From Gnetum montanum (lineage: Eukaryota > Streptophyta > Gnetopsida > Gnetales > Gnetaceae), in the NCBI GenBank assembly GCA_015680685.1, contig MNCI01002962.1:51010-115009 (forward strand): a DNA stretch of 64,000 nucleotides. The letters are read 5' to 3'. The notes below the pieces were generated by a model. The model had not been told where the DNA came from and ran no database searches. It was given only the letters and a program-made list of their open reading frames with translations. Made by a program: the position numbers and the translations under genes. This document shows, piece by piece, positions 1 to 10,694 of this stretch (its first letter is position 1; each line of letters starts with the position of its first letter).

Positions 1-152
1 GTGGCCAAGGGACCTTATACAATGTCGCATGATACTGGTAAAGTGGGGAGGCCGTCGGCCTCTCTTGTCCGAACTTGATGAACTCAAATGGAGGTGGATT
101 TGGTGGTCCAACAAACCCTCGAGGAGGTCTACAAACGCACAGGATGTAGGAC

Positions 153-830
153 ATGAGGTTCCTTACATGGAACTATAAGGAGCAAGGTACCTCCTATAAA
201 CAAAATACCCTGAGGAGATTGTGCAACGGGAGATTTGCAATGTGGTCTATCTACAAGAAACCAAATTGCAACAGTAGGAGTCTCATTGGCTTCAGTGGCA
301 AGTGGTCCCTAGTCGAGGCAGGGCTGGCGGGCTGGCTCTGCTATCACATGGGCGGTTGGAGGTTTTGAATTGCTCCAGTTGGAACATACAACCTTTCTTC
401 CAGATTCCAGAGTTTGGATTATGAATTTCTATGGTGCCCAAATGTGGGAGGGTTAGGTACAGGAGCTGCAAAGGATTGCGGCTCTTGTCTTGGACCGATG
501 GTGTTTGATGATCCTTGGGGACTTCAACCAATGTCTTTATGGGTGAGAGAAATCTAATGGAGGGGCTCAAGACCCTCTAGGAGCTCAGGAATGCCTAGAG
601 TTTCTAGAAAAGAATGAGCTTGTCGACTTGGAGATCCAAGGGTGTCACTTCACGTGGAGTAACCGATGGAAAGGGAGTGACCGGCTATGACCAAGATTGA
701 CCGTGTTTAAGTCAGTTCCTCGTTTTTCATCACAAAAGGGGTCATGGCAACAACCTTGGAAAGGGTGGCCTCAGATCACCAAGCTATTGTCTACTGTGTT
801 GGTGATGGTCCAACCAAGAGACCCGAGCCT
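153..830 (+). pseudogene. LINE endonuclease domain (broken)
   Basis: Different frames read as the L1 apurinic endonuclease, which nicks target DNA to prime reverse transcription. Recognisable pieces are a WN start after MRFLT near 153, MILGDFNQCL near 505-535 (the GDFN core of the exonuclease-endonuclease-phosphatase fold), CHFTWSNRW near 645-670, and SDHQAIV near 773-795 (the SDH catalytic motif). The catalytic landmarks survive in order and at plausible spacing. Stops and at least two frameshifts break the frame. The assignment is by motif reading only. Confidence 0.75.
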
Positions 831-1264
831 TTAGGTTTGAATGGTATTGGCTCCACAAGCCGTGGGTGAGACCTTTGGAGGCTGAAATCTAGGGGACTTA
901 CACGAGGTTGCATGAACCTCGGGATTTTTTGAAGAAGGGGTTGTCTAGGTTAAAACAGGCCTTGAAAAGGATCAATTCTGAGGATAAGTACTCTTTCAAA
1001 AGTGAGAAAGGGCGACTAGCGCATCCAAAAGGGACAAGAAGAAGGTCAAGATTTGGAACAAGAGGAGTTCCCAACTTCAAGCAATTGACAGAGAGGTGGA
1101 GGCCAATTTGGTGACAATGGTCCAGGGTGCGTTGGCTAAAAGATGGGGATCAGAATACATGCTTTTTCTTTGTGGATGCCTCTACGATGAAAACTTATAA
1201 GTGGATTTCTCATCCCTCTATCCATTGACAAGAGATTGCTAGGGAGGAGAAGGTTGCTCAGACC

Positions 1265-2440
1265 TTGATGGACTTTTGGTCTAACATCTGGAGGAGGCGA
1301 CCAATGCAGCCACTGTTTGTTCAAGTTGAGTCTATCTTGCAAAATGAGGATAATTGTCGTCTGGTGTCCCCCTTTTCCATGATTGAGTTGGAGGACGCTT
1401 TGGGATCCATGAAAATGGGTACGACGCCAAGACCTGATGAGTGGCCAGTGGAATTCTTTCGAAGTTTCATAGATCTTCTTAGGGACAACATTCTGGATGC
1501 GTTCAACGCTATGCTACGTTGATATGAGGTATGCTGAGAGATCAATTGTGCTCAGACTATTTTAATTCTGAAGTCAAATCTAGCTTCGAAGCCTGCCCAC
1601 TTTCAGCCGATTGGTGTGTGCAACACCCTTCTCTGCCTTTTTACAAAGATGCTAGTGATGCGGTTAAGTCCATTGATGACAAGGCTGGTGGGGCCCAATT
1701 AAGCAAGGTTTATTTAGGGAAGGCACATCCAAGATTAAATTCTTTTGGTGTAGGAGCTCTTACACTCGCTTAGATTGATGCGGTACCCGGGTTTGTGCCT
1801 TAAACTTGACATCTCTAAGGTGTATAATGTTGTGTCCTGGGAGGCACTAGAGGAGGTTATGCTAAGAAAAGGGTTCCACCCCGAATTTGTGGAGTTGTGC
1901 CTGTCCATTCAATGGTCCGAAGGATTTTCTCTCGACTTGGAAGGGAGGTTATGGGGGTTCTCCTCTTTGAGGAGAGGGTTGCAATAGGGGGACCGGTTGT
2001 CTCCATATTTGTTTATTTTGGTCATGGATACCCTTCAGACATTTTGTGAGGTGGAGAGGGTTAGGGGGCTGGAGATTGTAGGAGTTAAGTGTCTTGTTGA
2101 ACATTACGCGGATGATACCATCATGTTTTCCCATGCGGCCATGTTGCAGGCCATGACAATTAACATAGCACTTGCGCATATGGCCATGGAGGTTGGACTA
2201 GAGATCAATAAAGGGAAGTCTTCGATCGATCTAATGAACACTTCTACTAGGTTGAGGGGCTTGGTCATCCAACACTTGGGGGTGCTTCCTTGGGTCATTG
2301 GATGATGTGTACTTGGGGCTTCCACTATACAACTAGCATAAGAGACAAGTTTGGGATGGGTTAGTGCAAAGACTTCAGCAAACAACAACTCATTGGACAA
2401 CCTAGTTCCTAACTCAGGCAGGTAGGGCCCTTCTAGCTAC
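1265..2440 (+). pseudogene. LINE reverse transcriptase (broken)
   Basis: Reads as the L1 RT palm and fingers. The stretch at 1265-1522 matches the region before the palm (GSMKMGTTPRPDEWPVEFF, a decayed form of the PGPDG motif). KLDISKVYNVVSWEALEEVM at about 1805-1860 is the first aspartate block. SPYLFILVMDTL at about 2000-2035 and HYADDTIMF at about 2103-2130 are the second-aspartate YADD block. YADD is intact, but the frame has several stops, including TAG where GDxLSP would be read through. It is followed directly by the C-terminal region. Confidence 0.85.
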
Positions 2441-2441
2441 T

Positions 2442-3310
2442 TTGATTTTGGTAGCCATGGCCCAATATGTGGCTTCAATGGCTAGTCCACCAATGGGGGT
2501 TGTGGAGTGGATTGATCAGATTGTGCATAACTTTACATGGTCTAGTGGAAAAGGGGGACAAAGACTACACTTGGTAAGGTGGGATGTCGTGGCTCGTCCA
2601 AAGAACGTGCCCAGGGGGAGGTGGGGGATGGGAATCCCCAAATTCCAGGATATTATTGACCTCAAGACTCATGCTCTTGCAAACAAGCTTATTTGGTTGG
2701 GACCTCAACCTACGCAATGGTTACAGGTGATGGCTAGGAAGTGCCAGAGGTGGGAGGCTCATTCGCATGATTCACACGTGTGGAGGTCCATCTATCAACA
2801 TGTCAAGATGGTGATGCCATGGGGAATATTGGGGACTCCGCCAAAAGAGTCAATTAGACATAAATACCCCATGGTTCACAATTGGCGCGCGGGGGGGGGG
2901 GGGGGGGNNNNNNNNNNNNNNNNNNNNNNNNNNNNNNNNNNNNNNNNNNNNNNNNNNNNNNNNNNNNNNNNNNNNNNNNNNGGGGGGGGGGGGGGGGGGG
3001 GGGGGTGTCTATGGAAGGGTAAACTCCTAGAGAAAATTAAATTTTTCCTATGGCAAATACAACATTTTGCGCTTTCGGTAAAAGCGGAACTTAAGCGACG
3101 AGGGGTAAATAAGGAGGACATGTGTCCTATGTGCATGGCCACCATGGAAACATAGTACCACTTCCTTTTTAATTGTGTTTTTACCAAATGGGTGATATGA
3201 GCCGCAAATATTTGGCAAGATTTGAAAATTTCCAAGGATTCTCTAGCCAAGGCAGTTCTCTGGGCCCGATGGAAAGCATGTAATTGCTGGGTGTTTTGGG
3301 GTGTCACGCT
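2442..3310 (+). pseudogene. LINE C-terminal region with zf-RVT-like end
   Basis: GRWGMGIPKFQDIIDLKTHA at about 2620-2680 matches the thumb region that follows RT in plant L1 elements. After the gap, LWKGKLLEKIKFFLWQ and CPMCMATMET followed by HFLFNC (about 3005-3180) form the Cys/His cluster of the reverse-transcriptase zinc-binding domain. A 74-base N run with poly-G on both sides interrupts it. About 145 residues (2442-2880) read without a stop before the gap. Confidence 0.75.
2891..3005. other. Assembly gap flanked by poly-G
   Basis: 74 N (2908-2981) lie between G runs of 17 bases (2891-2907) and 24 bases (2982-3005). The G runs sit inside LINE coding sequence where no glycine tract is expected, so they look like a sequencing or gap-filling artefact. 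Confidence 0.9.
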
Positions 3311-3440
3311 GCCTCCACCACCGCAAATTGCGGCTCAAGGACTTAGATAGTGGGTGGAAGCGGAGGCAACCATGGGGGTGACACCGATAGTTGAACCAAA
3401 TTGTGATACTTACTAGGCCAACCTGGAGCTCTAGGAGTCG

Positions 3441-4163
3441 GTGCAACGGGTTGGGTGGGTGGAACTTCTTCCAAAGGTGGACTTGGCTGATGAAGCCTTT
3501 TTTGTGAATTGGATGGGAAATCTTACTCTATTTAGGGGGCTACGCATTACCTTGACTGTGGAGTCTATGGTGACATCTCTAGGGCTGCCCATGGAGGGGG
3601 AGGTGATCCCTACACATGGACAGGGCTTCCAAGATGCTGCAAAATTTTCACTAGGCCCATTCCCAAGACTGGCAGTGGCCACGTTTTGCACTTGGCCCTG
3701 GCAACAACATCTTACCAAGGAAACCCTAGAGCAGGAGCTGCAGGAAAGTTTGCGGACACAAATCCAAGAGGAGGTGCACCTATAGGAGCTCCAAGAAAAG
3801 GAAGAGCAAGAACGTCATGCGCGTGAGGAACAAGAGGCAACCATGATCCAACAATAGTTGGATCAAGTGCATGTGCAGCGGGCTAGGGATTGATTGAGGA
3901 AGGGTCAATGCCCCTACATGATTATGAACATTGGTCGCACTATCTCTTGGCATGAGCTTTGGCACCACATCAGGCTCAACAGGAAAGATTTGCATCCAAA
4001 TGGTAAAGGCACAGAGGAGGAATGCAAGAGGAAAGCAGAGGCCTTCAAGAGCTTCCAAGAGGTGGCCCATTTTGTAGACTCCAAACGTCATAGGAATACG
4101 TTGGACATGATCCATGAGGAGAGGGTGTTTTGTGAGTGCTCAGGACTTCCCACCTATTTATAA
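3441..4163 (+). pseudogene. Uncharacterised charged ORF between the LINE zinc domain and A-tail
   Basis: Two plus-strand frames (3441-3785, 114 codons; 3894-4163, 89 codons) with a Glu/Gln-rich link between them. The first contains NWMGNLTLFRGLRITLTVES and SLGLPMEGEVIP. This resembles the compact N-terminal block of plant mobile-domain or 'putative plant transposon protein' sequences, but the resemblance is weak. The part near 3720-3860 is strongly charged (LEQELQESL, EEQERHAREEQEA) and probably helical. It lies after the zinc-binding region and before the A10 run, so it may be a C-terminal extension of the LINE or an older insertion. Function unknown. Confidence 0.4.
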
Positions 4164-4407
4164 GGGTGTGGTGCTTTTGGTGGTGGGGCCACCTTGGTGT
4201 GTTTTGACTTTGCATTTTGGTTGGGCATGCTCTGCCTTTTGTTTCCTGGTTGTCTATGATTGTCTTTTGTAGTTGTCTTATCAAGCCGGCTCACTATTGT
4301 TTGATGGGGTTGCCTTCACCTGTTTTTGTCTATAAGGGTGGTTGGCTGGCTTCAGGTGTCTCGGGCCTTCAAGTTGTTTCTGTTAATATATTTCCTGAAC
4401 TTTTTCG

Positions 4408-4417
4408 AAAAAAAAAA
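4408..4417 (+). repeat. A10 run, likely LINE 3' tail
   Basis: Ten A directly after an AT-rich 3' stretch typical of plant L1 ends. Clear L1 sequence stops here. Confidence 0.5.
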
Positions 4418-4539
4418 CGTTTTAAGAAAACCTTAAGGTTATTACAGTTTTTAGTTCTTTACCAAATTTGTGGAAAGCAATTCATATAACATTAATTACA
4501 ACTCCATATTTTATTGTCAAATTTGAACATAGTTATCTC

Positions 4540-5830
4540 AAAGCTGTTAGACGCAACTAAATCTAGGTCTATTGAATCAATTGAAGATGCCCTAGCTATT
4601 CAATGACAAAGATCTTAGACCAAAGACAAAGGGCATGGCAAAAGCAAAAGCAGAGAAGTTTCCAAAAGCAAAGACATGGAGTGCTAGTTTTGTAAAAGGA
4701 AAGGCCACCTAAAAATGACTACTATGCCTCTAAAAGATCAAAGGAGCAAAAATAGAAAAAGGATATAGGAAAGAAGCATGAAGAATCAAATAAGACAAAC
4801 GGGCATGTTGAATTGATACTTGCCTAGTTAAATCAACGAAAATTTTGTCTAAAAATTCTAATAATTTCTAGATTTTGGATAGTAACCTTTCCTTTCCATA
4901 TCTATCCAAATCACAGGCATTTTAGTTCATATAATGAATGTTCATGAAATATTGTTCATGTTGTAAATAACAGGGAGTTTCAGGTTCATGGTATTGTAAC
5001 TATTGTAATGAAACAACAGGATGAGCAACATATTATTAGTAGAGGTGTCCAACATGTTCCAAAAATTACAAAAAAAAAAATTTGTCTTCTCAGCAACTTA
5101 ATGAGGTTCATTGCAGTCTTTCTTTTTCTAATGGTATATGGAAGATCGGCAAAAAGGTGATAACTCTATTAAGTTGAACAAAAGAGGGTCCATTGTACAT
5201 TTTGCATGTTGCTATTGTCAAGAAACTTGGGGATGGTGTTGTTGCTACTAAAACAAAAATTATTAATTTTCTTAGGACATAATGCATAAACAAGATTAAA
5301 GCTACTGCACTTTAAATTTCCTATTTCAAGTTCTAGTTCTTTTATCTTGGATTTTTGTAGGGATTGTGACGTTGGAAAATCTAGACAAGTTAATTTCCAA
5401 ATAGATAAAAATCACAGCAGAAAGAACAAGCTAGATTTAATTTAGTCAGATGTGGTTGGTCCTATTACTCTTTTATCTTTTGGTAATTTGCAGTATTTTG
5501 TTACATTTATTGATGATTATAAGTATAAAATTTAGCCATATTAGGCATATCTAATTAAATCAAAAAAAAATATAATGCTTGGTATTTTTAAGTGATCTGT
5601 TACGTAAGTGAAAATGCAAACAGGACTGAGAGTAAAAAGGATTCTTTCAAAAAATAGAGGTGAATACATCTCACATGATTTCTCTAGTTTTTGTTCTGAA
5701 AAATGAATAATTCATGCGTACCACCATAGAAACACCACAACAAAATGGAATCTGAGAGAGGTGTAATAGAACAGTATTAGAACTTCAAAAAGATAAACCT
5801 TGTCTATCATCAAAACAAGAACCTAGTTTG
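4540..5830 (+). pseudogene. Ty1/copia gag-protease-integrase remnant
   Basis: Degenerate copia polyprotein in plus orientation, several frames. A zinc-knuckle-like CKRKGHLK lies at about 4692-4715. GPLYILHVAI at about 5190-5220 corresponds to the GAG-pre-integrase block. The integrase core follows: CDVGKSRQVNFQ at about 5368-5403, SDVVGPI at about 5447-5467, YFVTFIDDY at about 5493-5520 (the first catalytic Asp lies in the SDV block), and ETPQQNGI at about 5723-5746 with NRTVLE beyond it. TPQQNG is a hallmark of plant copia integrase. RT and RNase H were not found downstream and no LTRs were found, so this is an internal fragment. Confidence 0.8.
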
Positions 5831-7862
5831 AGCAAAGACTTTTATAAATTTCACAAGCATCTATGAGGTTCTCAATCATGAGTATAGAGACTTCATTGCA
5901 TTCCTCCATAACCACCAATATCCAAACTATTCTTCCTACACTTAAAACACTCAAGGTTCTATTTGTTTGCAAGTCCATTGTTTCATCTCATCCTTTATTT
6001 CCTTGGTTGGCCATGTTAGCATTTGGTGCATGCAGAAGATTAATTCTTAAGTGGTGTTTCATTATGTCTGGACATTGCAGGGCAATCATGGCCCTACATT
6101 GTTGTTGAAGGTGCTCCCTAGAGGATTGAGTTCTCCCCCTATTTTGACGGCTGAAGGTCTAGGCCATTTTTGCACCACATTTTGCATATCTATTATAGAC
6201 TATTACTAGGTCATTTTGTCAAGTGAGTGGTCACTTTTTATTTTCTAGCAAATAACATGGGTCCTCAAAAACCATTTTACCTCAAGCCTCCTTTTTGTTA
6301 TCGATGTTTTATAATTCTATGTGAATTCTAAGTTCTTAACCATTCTGCATACCCTCCCAACAACACGTGTGTGGGGCATATGCCACCATGTGTAGTTTGA
6401 AAACCTTCAAATTTGGTTCTTCTGTTGCTAATGGTATAGAATGTATCAGCTCCATGAGGAACTTCATTCTGTAGGTCTCTTCACAAAATATATTTTCTGC
6501 CATGCTGAACCTGAAAGTCTACTTATTCTAGCAGGTTGATCATTTCTAACCAATCTATCTCTCTTTAACGAGTGCTAATTGTTCCAAATGTATGATCTTC
6601 CAATGTCAACATTCTTTCACCTTAGTAGGGAAGGCTTATATATACATACACATATACAAAAACAAAACATAAAAATATGAAGGTAGCTAATATGCAAATG
6701 AGGCAACTGAAAATTAGCTTTTCATGCTCACAGAGAAATCATCAAAACAAAAATAAATATACAAAAGCTAGCCATGTAAGGACCTATCATAATTTTTTTT
6801 ATGCTTGCATTTAAGCAAATGGAATCTTGCTTGAATTGAACTGATCGATATTCTAGGCAGGATTACTAGAAGATTTTCTATTGTCAATATTCATGTGAAT
6901 CATTTATTTGTGTTCAAACAAACTAGGGCTTTAGGAATTAAGGAAAGGATATATGATAGCTCTTTTAAACTCATCCAGCTTCACTTTGCGCAATGAAATA
7001 ACTCAAAGATCAACACTTCTTCACTAGTAAATGAGGCACAGGTCAATCAATTAGCATAGTATTTCTACCGCTTTCAATTTGGTCTACAAAGAGGGTTCAC
7101 CTTCTTTAAATAATGCAGTTAATGGTTTATCAACCATTCAAGTCTGAACTCTTGTGTATGCTTGCAAAGTAAGGAATGACATATTAAGTGAAAATCAGTT
7201 ACAAAGGTAAATGTTATCATGTATCCATCTGACCTCCGTATACTTCACGAATCAAATCCTGTTGTTTCTCCAAGGACTGTCATTCATAAAGAACAGCGAG
7301 ATGGGAGTTAATGATTAATTTGATAGAAGGCATGTAATGGTTGTTTCTTTTCAAGAAAATATCATCAACAAATAAGAGCAGGTGACCACCCTAAAGTGGT
7401 GTGCAATCTCTAGAATAGTCAAATATAGATATACAATAGAAAATACTGCAGTGCTTGAACAAAACATTTTCAGTGATTCAATATTTAAACAATTCACTAA
7501 TCGAAAGCAGCAAACCAAATCCAAGGAATAGTGTTTCTAAAAATTATCATTTACTTGACTGAGTTAGAATTTTATCTGTAAAATGCAAAACTTCACACAA
7601 GTTAAAGACGCATCAGCAATAAGGTTTTCCAAATAAAACAACAAATTAATCCTTAAAAAGCATTTTAGAATTTTTGATAATGTGAAATTTCAAGTGGTTT
7701 GATACATGGTATCAGACAATTATGTTACTGAGACAATGATTTGCAATTCTTGATGTGTTGGCAGTGCATATAGTCTTCAGTTTCATAAATTCTAGGGGTA
7801 GAATAGTTGCCTAGTAGAGTGGCAATATTATGTCAGCAAGTAATCCTCTAAATAAGTACAAG
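5831..7862. other. No gene recognised
   Basis: AT-rich sequence without a convincing coding frame. An 81-codon frame at 5863-6108 matches nothing I recognise. A short TA-rich simple stretch lies near 6640-6670. Confidence 0.6.
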
Positions 7863-7867
7863 CATAT
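7863..7867. repeat. Left target-site duplication CATAT
   Basis: CATAT immediately before the TGTAACG terminus; the same five bases follow the other end at 9647-9651. Confidence 0.8.
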
Positions 7868-8372
7868 TGTAACGTCCTGTCCCTTGTTAAGGGGGGAACT
7901 ATATTGTAACAATGTAATTAACCTTCCAATGAAGGGGTGGCTTGTAATGAGGAGTTACGATTATTCATGTACCCCTTGGAAATGGGTTTGACCTATGTCA
8001 TTTAAGGTCGGGTTTAGAGATTGTGCTAGCACAGAGTTGCAGAGCCTTGATTGGCAAGTGACGAGAATTGGGTAAAGTGGGACAATAAGGGACTAATCAA
8101 CCCTTCGGTTGGATAGCCTAACCGTGGTGGCAATGCTGGATTGCCTCTAAGGCTTAAGTGGCATGGGAAAATAACCCAAAGGGGGTTACAATTTATTACT
8201 CTCATTAATAAAAAGTTTTTCCTCTATTTTTCCTTCCTACTAAATTCAATTATTTACCAAGTTATTCACTTATCAAGTTATTTCATGGTATTTCCATTAT
8301 AACACTCACAAATGCGATGAATTAAGCAACGAATGATCATGTTTTAATGACATCTGGGAATGGGATGTCACA
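7868..8372 (+). repeat. Complete 505-bp LTR of the inverted-LTR unit
   Basis: Starts TGTAACGTCC and ends GTCACA, then TTTGGTATTAGAGC. Its first ~345 bases match the reverse complement of about 9300-9646 with scattered differences. Confidence 0.8.
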
Positions 8373-8374
8373 TT

Positions 8375-8386
8375 TGGTATTAGAGC
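8375..8386 (+). promoter_or_regulatory. tRNA-Met-type primer-binding site
   Basis: TGGTATTAGAGC differs by one transition from TGGTATCAGAGC, the common plant LTR-element site complementary to initiator tRNA-Met. It sits two bases after the LTR end, which fixes the LTR boundary. Confidence 0.75.
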
Positions 8387-8657
8387 AAACCACAATTTAA
8401 GAGCCAAAGTGGAAGAATATACTATTTTTTTTATTATTATTATAAAAAAGAAGTACATCAAAGTGGAATACATGTAGTGAAATAGGAAACAAAAAAGAAA
8501 AGAAGTGGAATAGAGAAGAAGTAGAATAGAGAAGAAGCAGAATAAAGGAACAAAAGGAAACAAGACTGCGATCAGTTATTTGCCTTGAAGGCATTGAGAA
8601 GATCTGAAATTGTCTTCAACTGGGCTTCTCGTTCTTCGTCAATAGCATCCTTGTTAC

Positions 8658-9102
8658 TCAGCTTGCCTTACATCCTACCAAACCACCACACAATTGTTTG
8701 ATATACTTGGAGGCACTCTTCATTGCAGCCCTTGCCTCATCCTTCTTTTTAAGTTCGGCCTCCAACAAACTCACCTGAAGAGATCGATTGATCATGTCAT
8801 TCTTTCATTCTTTTTCTTTTCTCTACATGCACAAAAGATTAAAATTATGAATTATGAATGAAAAAGATCAAATGGAAGAAAGAAAAAGAAGAGCAAGAAC
8901 TACTCACCCGAAGTCGATCATTCTCCACTTGAAGGACCTGCTCATGAGTCAACAAATAACGGGCCAAACATGTGGCACTCTCCAATTCTCCTAAGAGTTG
9001 TTACAGATAGATCTCCTCATGAATGGAGTAAGGTGTGTTCCTTGTGATCCATTGACCAAGATTCCAAAAAAGAACGAGTTTTTCTTCGATAGCCGCCACC
9101 AT
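8658..9102 (-). pseudogene. Coiled-coil gene fragment, two exons with a retained intron
   Basis: Read on the minus strand, exon A runs from an ATG at 9102 (MVAAIEEKLVLFW) to 8908 (QVENDRLR), with one internal stop. A 133-bp GT...AG intron spans 8907-8775 (donor GTGAGT; acceptor CTTCAG after a pyrimidine-rich stretch). Exon B starts at 8774 (VSLLEAELKKKDEARAAMKS) and stops at 8658-8660. The frame is continuous across the junction (phase 0). The product would be about 100 residues, Glu/Lys/Leu-rich and heptad-like, so a coiled coil is likely. I do not recognise the family. It is antisense to the left LTR, so a retroelement transcript would not splice it, which explains why the intron survived capture. 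Confidence 0.55.
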
Positions 9103-9170
9103 CTATCCTAATGAGGAGGAGGAACCTATGATGGTGACCAAAGGAGTTACCAAAACAAACGCCGACACTG

Positions 9171-9273
9171 CCTATGGTAAAGAACCCCTTACCAGGGTCA
9201 CATGAGTAGATGTATGTTGTATGTGACATGACATCTACTCATGTGACCCTGGTAAGGGGTTCTTTACCATAGG
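9171..9273. repeat. Perfect 43-bp inverted repeat, 17-bp spacer
   Basis: 9171-9213 is the exact reverse complement of 9231-9273; 9214-9230 is the spacer. One arm belongs to the captured gene side and the other abuts the truncated inverted LTR at 9274. No mismatch, unlike the diverged LTR copies around it, so it is either recent or gene-converted, or an assembly product. Confidence 0.9.
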
Positions 9274-9646
9274 CTAGAAAAGGCAAAACAAAGGAAAAAT
9301 TTTTTATTAATGAAAGTGATAAACTGTAACACCCTCTGGGTTATCTTCCTATGCCACTTAAGCCTTAGAGGGAATCCAACACTGCCACCACAGTTAGGCT
9401 ATCTAGCTAAAGGGGTGATCAGTCCCTTCTTATCCCACTTCACCCAACTCCCATCACTTGCCAATCTAAGCTCTATGACTCCATGCCAACACAACCTCTA
9501 AACCTGGTCTTAAATGGCATAAGTCAAACTCATTCCCAAGGGATACATAAATAATCGTAACTCCTCATAATGAGGCACCCTTCATTGGAAGGTTAATTAT
9601 ATTGTTACAATATAGTTCCACCCTTAACAAGGGACGGGACATTACA
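9274..9646 (-). repeat. Inverted, truncated LTR (373 bp)
   Basis: Reverse complement of the U3 and adjoining part of the LTR at 7868-8372. It lacks the last ~130 bases of the LTR and any primer site. CATAT follows at 9647-9651. Confidence 0.8.
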
Positions 9647-9651
9647 CATAT

Positions 9652-10694
9652 CATGGGCATGTAACTTATGTCTGCAAGTTATAGTTCAACTCTAATGAGT
9701 ATGGTAAGACACATGTCACCTCAGGGATAATAAAAACATACATTTCACAAACTATGATGTCCATATCAAGTAGATAGCCGGCAATAGTAAATCATTGTCA
9801 AATCCTTCACTTACCTTAATGATCAACCTATCATACATGGCATAAAAGCACCAAGATAATGATATGCTATTTTGTATCTCAGAAAAGCTGATGTAATATA
9901 GAATGGTAATTGACTGGTCACCAAGATGAAAACTTTATTTCATGAGTTCACTTTTTACCGTGAAAATGATATTTATTTGCAAGGTTACATGTCAAGGGTG
10001 TAGAGATTCTATTTAGAATATCTGCGTTTATAATTTTGTTCAATCAAAGAAATTTTCGATGATACTTTTCCCCTGAACAAAACAAGGAAAAACGGAAATA
10101 GTACTTCAGGTCAATCCGTTCATAAAACATTTTCAGTTTCATATTGTAAGCCTCTGAGCTATATTTGGTATGGTTCGGCACTGGTCTGAAGGTCTGTTAG
10201 GACCCAAGTCTTTGTCTTTGCGCCTGGCCTGCAGTTAGCCGTTGAATGATCGCTTGTGAATATTTTTGATAATACAAAGCTTTTTGGGTTTCTGTTAAAA
10301 AAATCAAGTCAGAAGACAACAGTGATTTGATATTGACAAACATGAATAAGATAAAAGAATGATTTACAAATTTCTTCGCTCCAGGAAATCTAACTCCAAA
10401 AATGATATCGATTATTACATATATCAGTGAGCAGTCCAAAAGCAAAGATGAACTCAAAGATCATAAATCCAGCAAAAGTGTTAACTGATTGTACGTATAG
10501 AAGCATGGGTACCGGGTCTATGCTCTGTATTGTGAAAAAGAAATAAAAAGAGAAAGAGAAAGAATGCCACCAGAAAAGAACAGACACATCAGATGACGAA
10601 ATTATCATTCCACAGGCACTTGTGCTGACCAACAACAAAAACGATTTCGATTTCAATTGAAAAATAAAGTGAAGTGGAGAGGTTTGCAAGGTAC
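9652..10694. other. Unassigned; downstream side of the AP-3 sigma exon
   Basis: If the exon at 10695-10766 (-) belongs to a live gene, this is its first intron. I found no second adaptin exon. On the minus strand a polypyrimidine tract followed by AACAG near 10270-10285 precedes an open stretch ending at 10197 (ALYYQKYSQAIIQRL), but its phase does not fit the exon's GT donor and it does not match the family. Confidence 0.5.

Larger units (their letters stand above)
1..4417 (+). mobile_element. Decayed L1-type LINE, cut by the window's left edge
   Basis: A non-LTR retrotransposon in plus orientation. In order it shows an AP-endonuclease-like region (about 150-830), a reverse transcriptase (about 1265-2440), a plant LINE zinc-binding C-terminus (about 3000-3200), an uncharacterised charged reading frame (3441-4163) and an A10 run at 4408-4417 that looks like the 3' tail. 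All frames are broken by stops and shifts, so it is a dead copy. No target-site duplication could be defined because the 5' end is at or beyond the window edge. The clade call rests on endonuclease plus RT plus a zf-RVT-like end, the usual plant L1 order. Confidence 0.85.
7868..9646. mobile_element. Retroelement unit with LTRs in inverted orientation
   Basis: The left end is a complete LTR (7868-8372, TGTAACG...GTCACA) followed by a primer-binding site. The right end is the same LTR in reverse complement (9274-9646), truncated internally, so both outer ends are U3 termini (TGTAAyGTCCyGTCCCTTG read inwards). CATAT directly flanks both ends, which indicates the unit inserted as one piece through integrase. 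Between the LTRs lie a minus-strand gene fragment with an intron and a perfect 43-bp inverted repeat. Normal LTR elements have direct LTRs, so this is aberrant. It could come from self-integration of cDNA, template switching in reverse transcription, or later inversion, although simple later inversion does not easily leave two U3 ends on a matched duplication. Confidence 0.75.

Noticed and set aside
292-570. 92-codon minus frame over the LINE endonuclease
   Set aside because: Antisense shadow of the plus-strand LINE; no recognisable motif.
8306-8594. Phe/Leu-rich minus frames (85 and 65 codons)
   Set aside because: Arise from an A-rich plus-strand stretch just inside the LTR; low complexity and overlapping in two frames.
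7868-9646. Reading the inverted-LTR unit as a DNA transposon with long terminal inverted repeats
   Set aside because: The left repeat ends exactly at a tRNA-Met-type primer site and has TG...CA ends, which identify it as an LTR; no transposase is present.
10197-10689. Two hydrophobic minus frames that could pass for membrane proteins
   Set aside because: Lie where the first intron of the AP-3 sigma exon would be, T-rich composition, no family resemblance.
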